NCBI RefSeq assembly: GCF_001984195.1
Contig: NZ_MTQN01000011.1
Span: forward strand, 248,001-312,000
Source: Kribbella sp. ALI-6-A
GTDB taxonomy: Bacteria > Actinomycetota > Actinomycetes > Propionibacteriales > Kribbellaceae
Length of the DNA stretch: 64,000 nucleotides
Direction: 5' to 3'
A program made the translations under genes and the position numbers. Every line of letters starts with the position of its first letter. The first letter of the stretch is position 1. This document shows, one piece after another, positions 49,887 through 59,355 of the stretch. The notes under the pieces were generated by a model. The model made no database searches, was not told the DNA's origin, and saw only the letters and a list, made by a program, of their open reading frames with translations.

Positions 49887-50549
49887 AGGCAGAGCTGCCG
49901 CGGCTGCGGCCTCGACATGGGCTTCGGCCGCGGCCACTGCGGCTTCGGCGTCGCCTGCAGCGATGGCGTCGACCAGGCGGATGTGTTCCTCCCAGGAGTG
50001 CGGCGCACGCTGTGCCGCACCGACCCGGAACACCCAGTGCACGTGGTGGTACATGGCAGACGACAGCGAAGCCAGCCAGCGGTTGCCACTGATGTCGATC
50101 ACTGCGACGTGCAGTGCGCTGTTCAGCTCGGCGACCCGCGCCAGATCCTGGGCCTCGGTCGCCTTGCTGGCCTCTGCCAGCAGTGCACGCAGCCTGGCCA
50201 CGTCGTCCTCGGTGGCCCGCTCGGCGGCCAGCCCGGCGGCCAGGGTCTCCAGCTGCTTGCGGACGGCGAACAGATCGCGGATCGCCGTCTCGTCCAGCGT
50301 CGCCACGACCGCGCCACGGCGCGGGAGGATCTCCACGAACCCCTCGCTCTCCACCACCCGCAGCGCCTCGCGGACCGGGTTGCGCGACACCCCGAAGTCG
50401 TCGGCCAGCCGGTTCTCGGTCAGCCGCTCGCCCTGCGCGTAGTCCCCGTCGACGATCCGGCGCCGCAGCTCGCTCAGCACCTGCTCCCTGAGCGCGACGT
50501 GGTCCGCACCGATCGTGCGCACCTGCTCGCCCCCGTACCGCTGGTCCAC
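49884..50549 (-). CDS. GntR-family regulator, FCD subgroup
   Basis: 221 residues. N-terminal winged helix (REQVLSELRRRIVDGDYAQG, GVSRNPVREALRVVESEGFV) and a helical FCD ligand domain with the Asp/His pattern near SALHVAVIDISGN and EEHIRLVDAIAAGDAEAA. The GTG at 50549 has GGGGAG upstream; an ATG at 50591 would add 14 Arg/Gly-rich residues. It is convergent with the peptide importer operon and probably controls it through the TGTATACA site (inference). Its stop codon is the tip of the hairpin repeat. Confidence 0.9.
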   Translation of the reverse strand: MDQRYGGEQVRTIGADHVALREQVLSELRRRIVDGDYAQGERLTENRLADDFGVSRNPVREALRVVESEGFVEILPRRGAVVATLDETAIRDLFAVRKQLETLAAGLAAERATEDDVARLRALLAEASKATEAQDLARVAELNSALHVAVIDISGNRWLASLSSAMYHHVHWVFRVGAAQRAPHSWEEHIRLVDAIAAGDAEAAVAAAEAHVEAAAAAALP

Positions 50550-50656
50550 CCCGGACTCCCCTCTGCTTCGGCCCGTGCCGTTGCGAGGCACCGTACCGGA
50601 CCGCGGGGCGCAGAACCCGTTTGCCGCCGGGTGGTGCGGCTGGATACGTTGACGCC

Positions 50657-51526
50657 TTGTCCATCACGATCACGCCGCTGACCGATCCCGACTACCGGCC
50701 GTTCAGCCGCCGGCTCGCCTGGCTCGCGGCCGGCGACCACCCGGTCGGTTCGGCGTACCTGCGGTTGAACAGCAAGCCGACCCAGCAGCACCTGGCCGAG
50801 CTGGAGCTCGCCGTGCACCCGGCCGACCGCCGCCAGGGCATCGGCACGCAACTGCTCGCCGCAGCCGTAGAAGGGGCCGCTGACAACGACGCGACCACCG
50901 TGCTCGCGGACGCGACGGTCGGCTCACCCGGTGACCACTTCCTCGCCGCGCGCGGCTTCACGGTCGGCCTGTGCCTGGTCTACACGCGGTTGCCCCTGGC
51001 GGACCTCGACCCGCGTGATCTCCCCGACCGCCGGTGCGCCGGCTACCGGCTGACCTCCTGGGCGGGTGCTGCTCCGGAAGGTTTGATCGAGTCCTTCACC
51101 CGCGCCCGAGCCGCGATGAGCGACGCGCCCGTCGGCGACATCGCGTACGGCGTGGAGGTCTGGGACGTCGAACGCAGCCGGCACGTCGCCGAGGTCGTGG
51201 CCCAGCGGGGCGAACTGCTCGAGACAGTGGCCGCGCTCGACGAGGCCACGGGCGAGGTGGTCGCCTTCACCGAACTCGTCGTACCTGGTGACGGGCGTGG
51301 CGACGCCCAGCACTACGGCACCGCGGTCATCCCCTCCCACCGAGGCAAAGGCCTGTCGCGCTGGGTCAAGGCAGAGCAGATCCGCCAGACCCGCACCCGG
51401 CACCCGCAGCTCGCCGGCCTCCTCACTGACACCGCCGCCACGAACCATGCCATGCGCCGAACCAACGAATCCCTCGGCTACCGCGAGACCCACCAGGTCA
51501 ACCGCTACCACTACCTGATCACCTGA
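50657..51526 (+). CDS. Tandem GNAT-domain acetyltransferase
   Basis: 289 residues with two GNAT folds. The first has LAVHPADRRQGIGTQLLAAA (about 50-70); the second has VIPSHRGKGLSRWVKAEQI (about 230-248) and ends with NESLGYRETHQVNRYHYL. Such two-domain proteins resemble mycothiol synthase, but no specific substrate can be named. The TTG at 50657 is used: a TACGTT box lies 6 bases before it, a leaderless arrangement, and no ATG or GTG starts the conserved part. Confidence 0.85.
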   Translation: MSITITPLTDPDYRPFSRRLAWLAAGDHPVGSAYLRLNSKPTQQHLAELELAVHPADRRQGIGTQLLAAAVEGAADNDATTVLADATVGSPGDHFLAARGFTVGLCLVYTRLPLADLDPRDLPDRRCAGYRLTSWAGAAPEGLIESFTRARAAMSDAPVGDIAYGVEVWDVERSRHVAEVVAQRGELLETVAALDEATGEVVAFTELVVPGDGRGDAQHYGTAVIPSHRGKGLSRWVKAEQIRQTRTRHPQLAGLLTDTAATNHAMRRTNESLGYRETHQVNRYHYLIT

Positions 51527-51538
51527 GCCGCCAGCCGC

Positions 51539-51566
51539 TGCACTGGGTTGTGTTCGACCCAGTGCA
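51539..51566. terminator. Bidirectional hairpin terminator
   Basis: TGCACTGGGT and ACCCAGTGCA with an 8-base loop, between convergent stops at 51526 and 51572. Confidence 0.8.
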
Positions 51567-51571
51567 CCAGG

Positions 51572-52225
51572 TCAGGCCAGGTCGGCGTCGTGGGCCAAGA
51601 GGGCGATCTGCACGCGGTTGTTCAGGTCGAGCTTGGTGAGGATGCGGGTCAGGTGGGTCTTGACGGTGGCCAGGCCGAGACCGAGGTCGGTGGCGATCTC
51701 GGCGTTGCTTTTGCCTTGGGCAACGGATGCTGCGACGTCGCGCTCGCGGTCGGTGAGTTTGGCGAGAGCGGCGACGGCCTGAGCGCGGCGAGGGCCGCCG
51801 GAGTCACCGGCGACGTAGTCCATCAGGTGCCGGGTGACGCCGCCGGACAGGATCGGCTCGCCGTCGGCCACCCGGACGACGGCCTCGACGATCTCCGCCG
51901 GTGCGGCGTCCTTCAGCAGGAACCCGGCGGCACCGGCGCGCAACGCCTGCAGCAGGTGCTGCTCGGAACCGAAGGTGGTCAGCATGACGACCTCCGGCGC
52001 GTCCGGCAGGCGCCGTACGGCCTCGGTCGCGGTCAGGCCGTCCATCACCGGCATCGTGATGTCCATCAGTACGACGTCCGGCCGCAGCTCGCGGACCGTG
52101 TCGATCGCTGTCTGCCCGTCGGCGGCGTCGCCGACGATCTCCAGCTCGGCCGCGCCACCGAGCATGCTTCTCAGACCGGCACGTACCAGCGGGTCGTCGT
52201 CGACCAGCACCACCCGAACTGCCAT
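51572..52225 (-). CDS. NarL/LuxR-type response regulator
   Basis: 217 residues: receiver with Asp55 (VVLMDITMPVMDG) and conserved Lys in FLLKDAAPAEIV, then the LuxR helix-turn-helix LTDRERDVAASVAQGKSN and LGLATVKTHLTRILTKL. It follows its kinase gene by 29 bases on the same strand. Target unknown. Confidence 0.94.
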   Translation of the reverse strand: MAVRVVLVDDDPLVRAGLRSMLGGAAELEIVGDAADGQTAIDTVRELRPDVVLMDITMPVMDGLTATEAVRRLPDAPEVVMLTTFGSEQHLLQALRAGAAGFLLKDAAPAEIVEAVVRVADGEPILSGGVTRHLMDYVAGDSGGPRRAQAVAALAKLTDRERDVAASVAQGKSNAEIATDLGLGLATVKTHLTRILTKLDLNNRVQIALLAHDADLA

Positions 52226-52254
52226 CCGCCCATGTTAGTAGCGGACCCCGGACG

Positions 52255-53475
52255 CTACGCGGTCGGCCAGGGCAACCAGGCGGTCAGCCGGAACTCCCCC
52301 GCCCGTACGCCGTACTCCAGTCGCCCGCCGGCCAGCGAGGCCCGTTCGGCCAGCCCCACCAGCCCTACCTGTGACCCCGGTGCAGCACCGCCCGCGCCCA
52401 GTCTGTTCCGCACCTCGATCGTCAGCCCGTCGCCCGGACCACCACTCAGCACCACGCGGACGGGCTCCCCCGGCGCGTGCTTGCGCGCGTTGGTCAGGCC
52501 CTCCTGCACGATCCGGTAGCCGTGGCGGCCAGTGGTCGCGGGCAGCCCGTCAACCCCACCGGCCAGCGGCTCGAACATCACCCGCGTCCCCGCCGCCACC
52601 GACTCGTCGACGAGCCCGGCGATCTCCCCGATGCCTGGCTGCGGCCGCCGTCCGCCCGGCTCACTCAGCCCGGGCCCGCGCAGTACGCCGACGATCTCCC
52701 GCAGGTCGTCCATGCACTCCCGCGCACTGGCGCGAATCACTCCGGCCGTCACCGCCAGCTCCTCCGGAGGCATGTCCGGCCGGTACTCGAGCGCACCGGC
52801 GTGCACGCTCAGCAGTGACAGCCGGTGGCCCAGCGCGTCGTGCATCTCCCGAGCGATCCGCTCCCGCTCCCGGCGCTGACCCTGCTCGACCCGCAGCTCC
52901 TGCTCCGCCTCGGCCCGGCGCGCCCGCTCCTCCAGCGACCGCATCAGCTGCCGCCTGGTCCGGACGACGATGCCCCACGCCACCAGCGCCAGGCAGCTCA
53001 ACGCAACGAAGCCCACCACGAACTGGTAGCCGTAGGGGATGTCGATGTCGGCGGGGTAGATCCAGAACTGCACCGCAGCCGACGCGACGGCCAGCGCGAG
53101 CATCGACAGGCTGACCGCGGGCCGCCGGTGCACGGCGACGCTGAACAGCGCCAGCCCACTGGACGCACCCACCGCGGGGACGAACACCGACAGCACGGTC
53201 AGCACGACCACGAGCTCCACCGGCCAGCGCCGTCGCAGGAGCAGGGACACCGCGGCCAGCAGTCCCAGCCACAGGTTCACGCCGTCGGGAACGATCGGCA
53301 GCTTGGGGTTCGGCCCCTGAGCGGCCGGCAGCAGACTCACTCCGGCCGCCAGTACGACGAACAGCGCGTCGACCACCCAGTCGCGTGGAGTCCGCTGTCC
53401 GTGGCCGGGCGCGGCGCGCGAGCCCGGCGTGAACAGCGCAGCCACGACCCCAGGGCGATCGAATTCCGCGGACAT
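52255..53475 (-). CDS. Membrane sensor histidine kinase (HisKA_3 type)
   Basis: 406 residues. Four to six membrane segments fill the first 160 residues (VVDALFVVLAAGVSLL to FVVGFVALSCLALVAWGIVV). A short coiled coil follows, rich in Arg and Glu, then His212 in RERIAREMHDALGHRLSLLS and an ATPase domain ending VGLVGLAERASLAGG. No extracellular sensor domain, so it may sense membrane stress. ATG at 53475 after GGGGGT. It starts 11 bases after the peptidase gene and could be co-transcribed with it. Confidence 0.93.
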   Translation of the reverse strand: MSAEFDRPGVVAALFTPGSRAAPGHGQRTPRDWVVDALFVVLAAGVSLLPAAQGPNPKLPIVPDGVNLWLGLLAAVSLLLRRRWPVELVVVLTVLSVFVPAVGASSGLALFSVAVHRRPAVSLSMLALAVASAAVQFWIYPADIDIPYGYQFVVGFVALSCLALVAWGIVVRTRRQLMRSLEERARRAEAEQELRVEQGQRRERERIAREMHDALGHRLSLLSVHAGALEYRPDMPPEELAVTAGVIRASARECMDDLREIVGVLRGPGLSEPGGRRPQPGIGEIAGLVDESVAAGTRVMFEPLAGGVDGLPATTGRHGYRIVQEGLTNARKHAPGEPVRVVLSGGPGDGLTIEVRNRLGAGGAAPGSQVGLVGLAERASLAGGRLEYGVRAGEFRLTAWLPWPTA

Positions 53476-53486
53476 ACCCCCAGACG

Positions 53487-55265
53487 TTAGCTGGCCGCGG
53501 CGAGAATCTTCTGGACCGCGGCGGTGGTGATCGGGTGGTAGCCCGGCCGCGCCGACTCGAACACCCGGGCCGCGAACTCCCGGCCGGCCTCCGTCCGGCT
53601 CAACGCCCGGTAGACCGGCAGCACCAGCTTCATCCGGCCGACCCGGGTCAGGAACGTCGCCAGCTCGTCGTACGCCGGGGTGTAGGCGCTGGCGGCAACG
53701 ATCGAGTACCAGCGGCGGGCGATCTCGCCGTTCGCCGTACCGGTCAGGCCGAACTCGCGGTCGAGCTGCTGCAACTGCTCGGCGTCCAGCACGTCCGGCG
53801 CGGCGTCCAGGAAGCGGAGCCACTCCTGCGTCGTCCAGGTCTTGCCACCGGCCGGCAGCTCGCCGGTGCTCAGCCAGCTGTGCCGCAACCGGTCCACGAC
53901 CTCGAACCGGTCGGACTCCGCTCGGACCGCGAACTGCGGAATGCCCGGCTCGTCCAGCCAGGCCGCGATCTCCTCAGCCGACACCACACCGGGCCGCGGT
54001 GTGAGCAGGTGCTCCTGCAGGTGCGCCACGAAGTCCTCGGAGTTGATGCTGCGGAACGCGAACCGGTCGAAGTAGCCGCGCAGGAACGGGTCGAACACCT
54101 CCCGGCCGAACCGCTCCTCCAGCCAGGACAGGAACCAGCAGCCCTTCAGCGGCCCCAGCGAGGTCGTGCCGTGGTACTCCGAACCGTGGTTGAGCCCGGG
54201 CAGCTCCACCGCCAGCTCGGCCGGGCTGAGCGGGTCCAGCTTGACCACCGTCGAGTGCTGCTTGATCGCGGTCTCCATCACCGCCAGCTCGGTCCCGTAG
54301 ACCGCCTCGACGATCCGGTTCTCGACGTACGACGTGAAGCCCTCGTTCAGCCAGATGTCGTCCCAGCTGTCCTGCGTGACCAGGTTGCCCGACCAGCTGT
54401 GCGCCAGCTCGTGCGCGATCACGCTGACCAGGGACTTGTCGCCGATCACCACCGTCGGCGTCGCGAAGGTCATCCGCGGGTTCTCCATCCCGCCGTACGG
54501 GAAGGAGGGCGGCAGCACCAGGACGTCGTACCGGCCCCAGCGGTACGGGCCGAACAGCGCCTCGGTGACGCGCATCATCTCCTCGGTGTCGCTGAACTCC
54601 GCCGCCGCCCGCTTGGCCATCTCCGGCTCGGCCCACACGCCGGACCGCTCACCGATCGGCTCGAACACCAGGTCACCGGCCGCGATCGCCAGCAGGTACG
54701 ACGGGATCGGCTCCGGCATCACCACGTCGTACGAGCCGGTACGGCGCGACTGCGTGCCGTTGTCGGCGCTCATCAACACCATCAGCTCGGGTGGCGCCGT
54801 GACGTGCGCGGCATAGCTGAACCGGACGCTCGGGGTGTCCTGCACCGGCACCCAGCTGCGGGCATGGATGGTCTGCGACTGGCTGAACATGAACGGCAGC
54901 ACGCCGCCCGCCGTCATCTCCGGCTCCAGCCACTGCAGCCCGGTCGCGGTCGGTGCGGTCCGGTAGCTCACGCGGACCTGCTCGTGCCCGGCGGTCCGGA
55001 TGGCCAGCGCGGAACCCAGCTCGTCGTCGGGCAGGCCCAGGTTGTGCTCCAGCGGTTCCCAGCCGTCGGCCGTCGACCCCTCGACCGACAGTACGGTCAG
55101 GTCCCGGGTGTCCAGCACCAGGCGATCGCCGGGGCCGCTCCAGGCCAGCGTGTGCGTGGCCGCGCCGATCAGAACCTTCGCGCTGAAGTCGAGGTCGAGC
55201 TCCAGGTCGAGGTGGGTGGTGCGGACCAGAGCCGGTTCGGCGTAGGAGTGGCGGTCGTGGGTCAC
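53487..55265 (-). CDS. M1-family metallo-aminopeptidase
   Basis: Zinc aminopeptidase of 592 residues, leukotriene A4 hydrolase-like in arrangement. The exopeptidase motif is PYGGMENP and the zinc site HELAHSW-x16-NEG (HExxH-x18-E), with two His and a Glu as ligands. N-terminal beta-saddle domain, helical C-terminal domain. No signal peptide, so cytoplasmic; it removes N-terminal residues from peptides. GTG start at 55265 with GGGAG upstream. Confidence 0.94.
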   Translation of the reverse strand: MTHDRHSYAEPALVRTTHLDLELDLDFSAKVLIGAATHTLAWSGPGDRLVLDTRDLTVLSVEGSTADGWEPLEHNLGLPDDELGSALAIRTAGHEQVRVSYRTAPTATGLQWLEPEMTAGGVLPFMFSQSQTIHARSWVPVQDTPSVRFSYAAHVTAPPELMVLMSADNGTQSRRTGSYDVVMPEPIPSYLLAIAAGDLVFEPIGERSGVWAEPEMAKRAAAEFSDTEEMMRVTEALFGPYRWGRYDVLVLPPSFPYGGMENPRMTFATPTVVIGDKSLVSVIAHELAHSWSGNLVTQDSWDDIWLNEGFTSYVENRIVEAVYGTELAVMETAIKQHSTVVKLDPLSPAELAVELPGLNHGSEYHGTTSLGPLKGCWFLSWLEERFGREVFDPFLRGYFDRFAFRSINSEDFVAHLQEHLLTPRPGVVSAEEIAAWLDEPGIPQFAVRAESDRFEVVDRLRHSWLSTGELPAGGKTWTTQEWLRFLDAAPDVLDAEQLQQLDREFGLTGTANGEIARRWYSIVAASAYTPAYDELATFLTRVGRMKLVLPVYRALSRTEAGREFAARVFESARPGYHPITTAAVQKILAAAS

Positions 55266-55415
55266 AAGGGGCTCCCGAGCAGGCAGGGGTCGTTGGCCGC
55301 GGTCGATCGCAGACGTCGTTCGCAGGACATTACCCAGGCGGCAGGTCGCTGACGCGGCCGATCAGCGCCAGGGGCAGCGCCGTGCCAAGTTGCCCGCCGT
55401 GGGCAGGATGGAGGC

Positions 55416-56339
55416 ATGCGACTCACCGTCCTGCTGACTCTGCTGGCGGCCACCGCCTGCACCAGCAGCACTGTGACGCCGACGCCGTCGACCCCTCCGA
55501 CCTCCGCCCCTGCTCCTACGCCTCCAGTTTCTTCTTCGCGGCCGACACCTCGGCCGTCGCTCGACTCCCCGATGGCGACCGTCCGCCACCTGGCCGGGCT
55601 GGGACCGCGTGAAGCGACCAGTGCCACGTATCTGAAGGCGTTGACCTGGCTGGAGCAACGATTCGTCGCCGCGGGCTACCAGGTACGGCGTCAGCGGCTG
55701 CAGGTCCCCGCGGGCGACTCCTGGGGAGTCCAGGTCCGTGCGGGCACCACTTGGAACCTCGTCGCCACCAGACCCGGCTTCGACCCCAGCAAGCCGCATC
55801 AGGTCGTGGGCGCTCACCTCGACACGGTTCCGCAAGCTCCTGGCGCCGAGGACAACGCATCCGGCGTCGCTGTCCTTCTCCAGGCATCTCAGCTCACCAC
55901 ATCGCGCTCGCTGCGCCTGCCGACCGTCTTCATCGCGTTCGGCGCCGAGGAACCGCGCGGAGACGGCGACAACCGCCACCACTACGGCTCACGCGCCTAC
56001 GTCGCCGCTCTGCCCGCCGCGCACCGCCGAGCGATGCGCGGCATGGTCTCGCTCGACCGGGTCGGCGTCGGCGACGTCGTACCGGTCTGCTCGGCTACCG
56101 ACACGCAGACGGCGACGCGGAACGCGGTGCGCGCGGCGGCCGCGCGGGTCGGCGTACCGACTCGGGCGTGTGTGAACAGGTCGAGCGATCACTGGTCCTT
56201 CGTCCGGGCCGGTCTGCCGGGCGCGCGCATCGGCAGTACGCCGTACGCGGCCTACCACAGCCCCCGGGACCTCCCGAACGTCGTCAACCCGGCGCAGCTC
56301 GACCGGGTGGGCAAGGTCGTCGTCAGCTGGCTCGGCTAA
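55416..56339 (+). CDS. M28-family peptidase lipoprotein
   Basis: Exported zinc aminopeptidase of 307 residues. The lipoprotein signal ends LAATAC with Cys15, followed by a Thr/Pro/Ser-rich linker to about residue 50. All M28 metal and catalytic residues are visible: GAHLDTVPQAPGAEDNASGV (His, Asp), FGAEEPRGDG (Glu pair), SLDRVGVGD (Asp) and YAAYHSPRD (His). It shares a CTAA with the convergent CapA-like gene. Confidence 0.92.
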   Translation: MRLTVLLTLLAATACTSSTVTPTPSTPPTSAPAPTPPVSSSRPTPRPSLDSPMATVRHLAGLGPREATSATYLKALTWLEQRFVAAGYQVRRQRLQVPAGDSWGVQVRAGTTWNLVATRPGFDPSKPHQVVGAHLDTVPQAPGAEDNASGVAVLLQASQLTTSRSLRLPTVFIAFGAEEPRGDGDNRHHYGSRAYVAALPAAHRRAMRGMVSLDRVGVGDVVPVCSATDTQTATRNAVRAAAARVGVPTRACVNRSSDHWSFVRAGLPGARIGSTPYAAYHSPRDLPNVVNPAQLDRVGKVVVSWLG

Positions 56340-57697
56340 CGCAGGTCCGCCAGGATCTGCTCGGCCCGCGCCCCGGTGACGACGCGCGGGCTGAAGTCCG
56401 CCCCGATCACGTACGGCGTCAGTCGCGCGGCCTTCAGCGTCTTGCCCCAGTAGGTCAGCTCGAGCAGGACGCCTTCCTGGGTCTGCCGGGCGAAGTCCAT
56501 GTCGAAGACCAGGTTGCCGAGCGAGTGAACGACGGCTTTGCTGGCGCTGAACTGCGCGCTCTGCACCCAGTGCGGGTGTCCGCCGATCACCAGGTCGGCG
56601 CCGGCGCGGGTGAGCGCGGCCGCGACGGTCCGCTGGGCCGGTACCGGCTCGTGCGTGTACTGCTGGCCCCAGTGCGGCAGGACGGCGACGACATCGACCT
56701 GTTTGCGAAGGTTCTGGATCGCTGTGGTGAGTGCGTTGAGGTCTGCTTGGTTGAGCGGGCCGGTCCGCGGCGGCATGCGCAGCTCGAACGCGCCGGGCGA
56801 GGTCGCGGTCGCCCGCGGCGTCTCGCCGATCGCGTTGAACGCGAGGAACCCGAACCGCACGCCGTCCCGCGTCACCACCACCGGCCGGGCCGCCTCGGCA
56901 TAGTTGCTTCCGGCACCGACTGGCTGAAGGCCGCCGGCCCTGAGCTGCCGGACCGTCTCGACCAGCGCGCGGTCCTGGAAGTCGCCGGTGTGGTTGTTGG
57001 CCAGCGAGACGACGTCCACGCCGACGTCCCGCAAGCCGGCGACGACGCCTGGTGGAGCCGCGAACGAGTCGCCGCCCTGCTGTGCGGTTCCGGCCCGGGA
57101 GAGCGTGCTCTCCAGATTCAGCACGGTGAGGTCCGCGGCCTTCAGGCGAGGGCCGATCGCGCGGAGGGGTCGCGCCGCGTCTCCCGTTCGCGCGGCGGCG
57201 GTCGCCACCCGGCGGCCGAGCATCACGTCGCCGCCGACTGTCAGGTTCACGACCTGTTGCGGCGTCCCGCCGGCCGTCGTCAACGGGTAGCGCTCGGGGT
57301 CCGCCAGCGGATCGACGCCGTTCACGGTCCAGGGCCGCACGACCGGCGACACCTGCGAAGCAGGCACCACCGCCAGCGCCCTCACGTCGCGGGCTACTTG
57401 GTCAACGCTCTCCACCACTCGGAAACCACGCCAGCTGGTCACGCCGCCGTTCGCCACTCGCCGAGCGGTTCCGGCATCCACATCCTGCACAGCCCGGGTC
57501 GGATGAACCACCAGCGCCAACGGCTCGCGCTGCGGCGCAGGAGAGGGCGAACGCGGAGGTGATCCACTCGGAGGCGTCGCCGACTGACTGGGTCCGCCGT
57601 CCCGCGGCGAACCGCCGTCTTCCGAACACGCGACACCCCCGGCGACCGTCGTACCGACGAGCGCCAGCACCACCCAGGGCCTCACCCGCACACCCAT
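56336..57697 (-). CDS. CapA-family lipoprotein (metallophosphatase-like)
   Basis: 453 residues. The signal ends VAGGVAC with Cys24 as lipid site, then a Pro/Ser-rich linker. The CapA/PGA synthesis domain begins near residue 160: LTVGGDVMLGRRVATAAART, VLNLESTLSR, VVSLANNHTGDFQD, VVAVLPHWGQQYTHEP and DLVIGGHPHWVQS, matching the calcineurin-like metal sites. Relatives act in poly-gamma-glutamate production, but no capBC genes are here, so its role may be a general cell-surface phosphoesterase. ATG at 57697 chosen for the signal; an ATG at 57724 is less likely. Confidence 0.87.
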   Translation of the reverse strand: MGVRVRPWVVLALVGTTVAGGVACSEDGGSPRDGGPSQSATPPSGSPPRSPSPAPQREPLALVVHPTRAVQDVDAGTARRVANGGVTSWRGFRVVESVDQVARDVRALAVVPASQVSPVVRPWTVNGVDPLADPERYPLTTAGGTPQQVVNLTVGGDVMLGRRVATAAARTGDAARPLRAIGPRLKAADLTVLNLESTLSRAGTAQQGGDSFAAPPGVVAGLRDVGVDVVSLANNHTGDFQDRALVETVRQLRAGGLQPVGAGSNYAEAARPVVVTRDGVRFGFLAFNAIGETPRATATSPGAFELRMPPRTGPLNQADLNALTTAIQNLRKQVDVVAVLPHWGQQYTHEPVPAQRTVAAALTRAGADLVIGGHPHWVQSAQFSASKAVVHSLGNLVFDMDFARQTQEGVLLELTYWGKTLKAARLTPYVIGADFSPRVVTGARAEQILADLR

Positions 57698-57783
57698 GCC
57701 GCCAAAGTAGCCGCCCGGTCCCAAACACTCGGGTCTGCGGGGCGGTGTGCCTGTTCGGAGCCGGGAACTTGCAGACTGTAGGC

Positions 57784-59355
57784 ATGATGCCGGAGAGCAG
57801 CCCCGAGGTGGTGCTGCAGCGCAGGCCGTTCGGATCGTGGTTGCTGGGGCCGGTCGACCAGAGTCCCCGGATGCTGCGGATCCGCGCGCAGATGCTGCTG
57901 ACCTTCTTCTCGATCGGCACCAACATGGTCGGCGCCGCGGTCGTGTTCACGCTCGCCGTCTGGGTGCTGCCCGGCCCGCCGAGCGACAGCGACGAGCTAA
58001 ACCTGGTGCGCTGGGTCGCGTTCCCGGCGTACTTCGTGTTCGCGCTGCTGGTCGGCGCGATCTGGAGCACCCGGTTCGCGCTGCGCGTGACCGACTGGGT
58101 GCTCGAGGACCGCCCGGCGACCCGCGAGGAGCAGATCGCCACGCTCCGGCTCCCGTTGCGGCTGACGACGATCCAGGTCCTGCTCTGGCTGCTCGCCACG
58201 GTCTTCTTCACCCTGCTCACCCTCGCGCTGGAACCAGAGAGCGTTCTCCGCGTTCTGATCACCACGGTCGACGGCGGTACCGTCACCTGCGCGGCGTCGT
58301 ACCTGCTGAGCGAGTTCGCACTGCGTCCGATCGCCGCCCGGGCCCTCGCCGACGGCGCCCCGCCGCGTCGGCTGCTGGCTGCCGGACTCAAGGCGCGCAC
58401 GGTGTTCTTCTGGGCGGCGGGATCGGCCGTACCGGTGATCGGCCTGATGCTGACCGCCGTGATCGCGCTGATCGAGAAGGACGTCTCCGCGACCAGGCTG
58501 TCGGTGATCATCCTCGTGATCGGCAGCGCCGTCCTGGTCTTCGGCTGGCTGCTCACGTTGCTGTCGGCAAGGTCCGTGAGCGCACCGGTGCGATCGGTGC
58601 GGACCGCGCTCACGCTGATCGGCGACGGCGAGCTGAACGTCCGGATCCCGGTGTTCGACGGCACCGAGCTCGGCTCCCTGCAATCCGGCTTCAACCAGAT
58701 GGCCGCCGGTCTGCGCGAGCGCGAACGCATCCGCGACCTGTTCGGCCGGTACGTCGGCGCCGACGTCGTCCGCGAAGCCCTGACCGGCGACTCGCTCGGC
58801 GGCGAGGAGCGCTTCGCCGCCGTCCTGTTCGTTGACCTGGTCGGCTCGACCGAACTGGCCGCGAACCGGCCGCCGACCGAGGTGGTCCAGCTGCTCAACC
58901 GGTTCTTCGCGATCGTCGTCGACGAGGTGGACCGCCACGACGGCTTCGTGAACAAGTTCGCCGGCGACGCCGTCCTGGCCGTGTTCGGGGCCCCGACCGA
59001 ACTGCCGGACGCCGCGGGGAGCGCTCTGCGGGCCGGCCGCGCGCTGACCCGGCGGCTGGCCGAAGAGTTGCCTGAGGCAACGGCCGGGATCGGCATCGCG
59101 GCCGGCACCGTCGTGGCCGGCACGGTCGGCGACGTGCGCCGCTACGAGTACACGGTGATCGGCGACCCGGTCAACGAAGCCGCCCGGCTGAGCGACCTGG
59201 CCAAGCAGACCGACCACCACCTGCTCGCAGCGATGGCTGCCGTCGAGGAGTCGGCCCCATCGGAGTCCGAGCACTGGCAGCCCGGCGAGGAAGTCACCGT
59301 CCGCGGCCGCTCCACGTCGACCCGCCTGGCCCACCCGAGGAGACACGCGCCCTAG
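57784..59355 (+). CDS. Membrane class III adenylate/guanylate cyclase
   Basis: 523 residues. Six membrane helices in the first 270 residues, a HAMP linker (RSVSAPVRSVRTALTLIGDG to LQSGFNQMAAGL), then a class III cyclase domain: AVLFVDLVGSTELAANRPPT with the first metal Asp, NKFAGDAVLAVFGAP with the second, and RRYEYTVIGDPVNEAARL with the transition-state region. It makes cAMP or cGMP in response to an unknown membrane signal. ATG at 57784. Its stop shares CTAG with the convergent dehydrogenase gene. Confidence 0.92.
   Translation: MMPESSPEVVLQRRPFGSWLLGPVDQSPRMLRIRAQMLLTFFSIGTNMVGAAVVFTLAVWVLPGPPSDSDELNLVRWVAFPAYFVFALLVGAIWSTRFALRVTDWVLEDRPATREEQIATLRLPLRLTTIQVLLWLLATVFFTLLTLALEPESVLRVLITTVDGGTVTCAASYLLSEFALRPIAARALADGAPPRRLLAAGLKARTVFFWAAGSAVPVIGLMLTAVIALIEKDVSATRLSVIILVIGSAVLVFGWLLTLLSARSVSAPVRSVRTALTLIGDGELNVRIPVFDGTELGSLQSGFNQMAAGLRERERIRDLFGRYVGADVVREALTGDSLGGEERFAAVLFVDLVGSTELAANRPPTEVVQLLNRFFAIVVDEVDRHDGFVNKFAGDAVLAVFGAPTELPDAAGSALRAGRALTRRLAEELPEATAGIGIAAGTVVAGTVGDVRRYEYTVIGDPVNEAARLSDLAKQTDHHLLAAMAAVEESAPSESEHWQPGEEVTVRGRSTSTRLAHPRRHAP

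Noticed and set aside
56336-56339. CTAA shared by convergent stops (also CTAG at 59352-59355) as more hairpin-repeat tips
   Set aside because: No inverted-repeat arms or core sequence follow; these are ordinary overlapping convergent stops.
56336-57697. Poly-gamma-glutamate capsule locus
   Set aside because: Only a CapA-like lipoprotein is present; no ligase genes are nearby, and the gamma-glutamyltransferase is in a separate operon.
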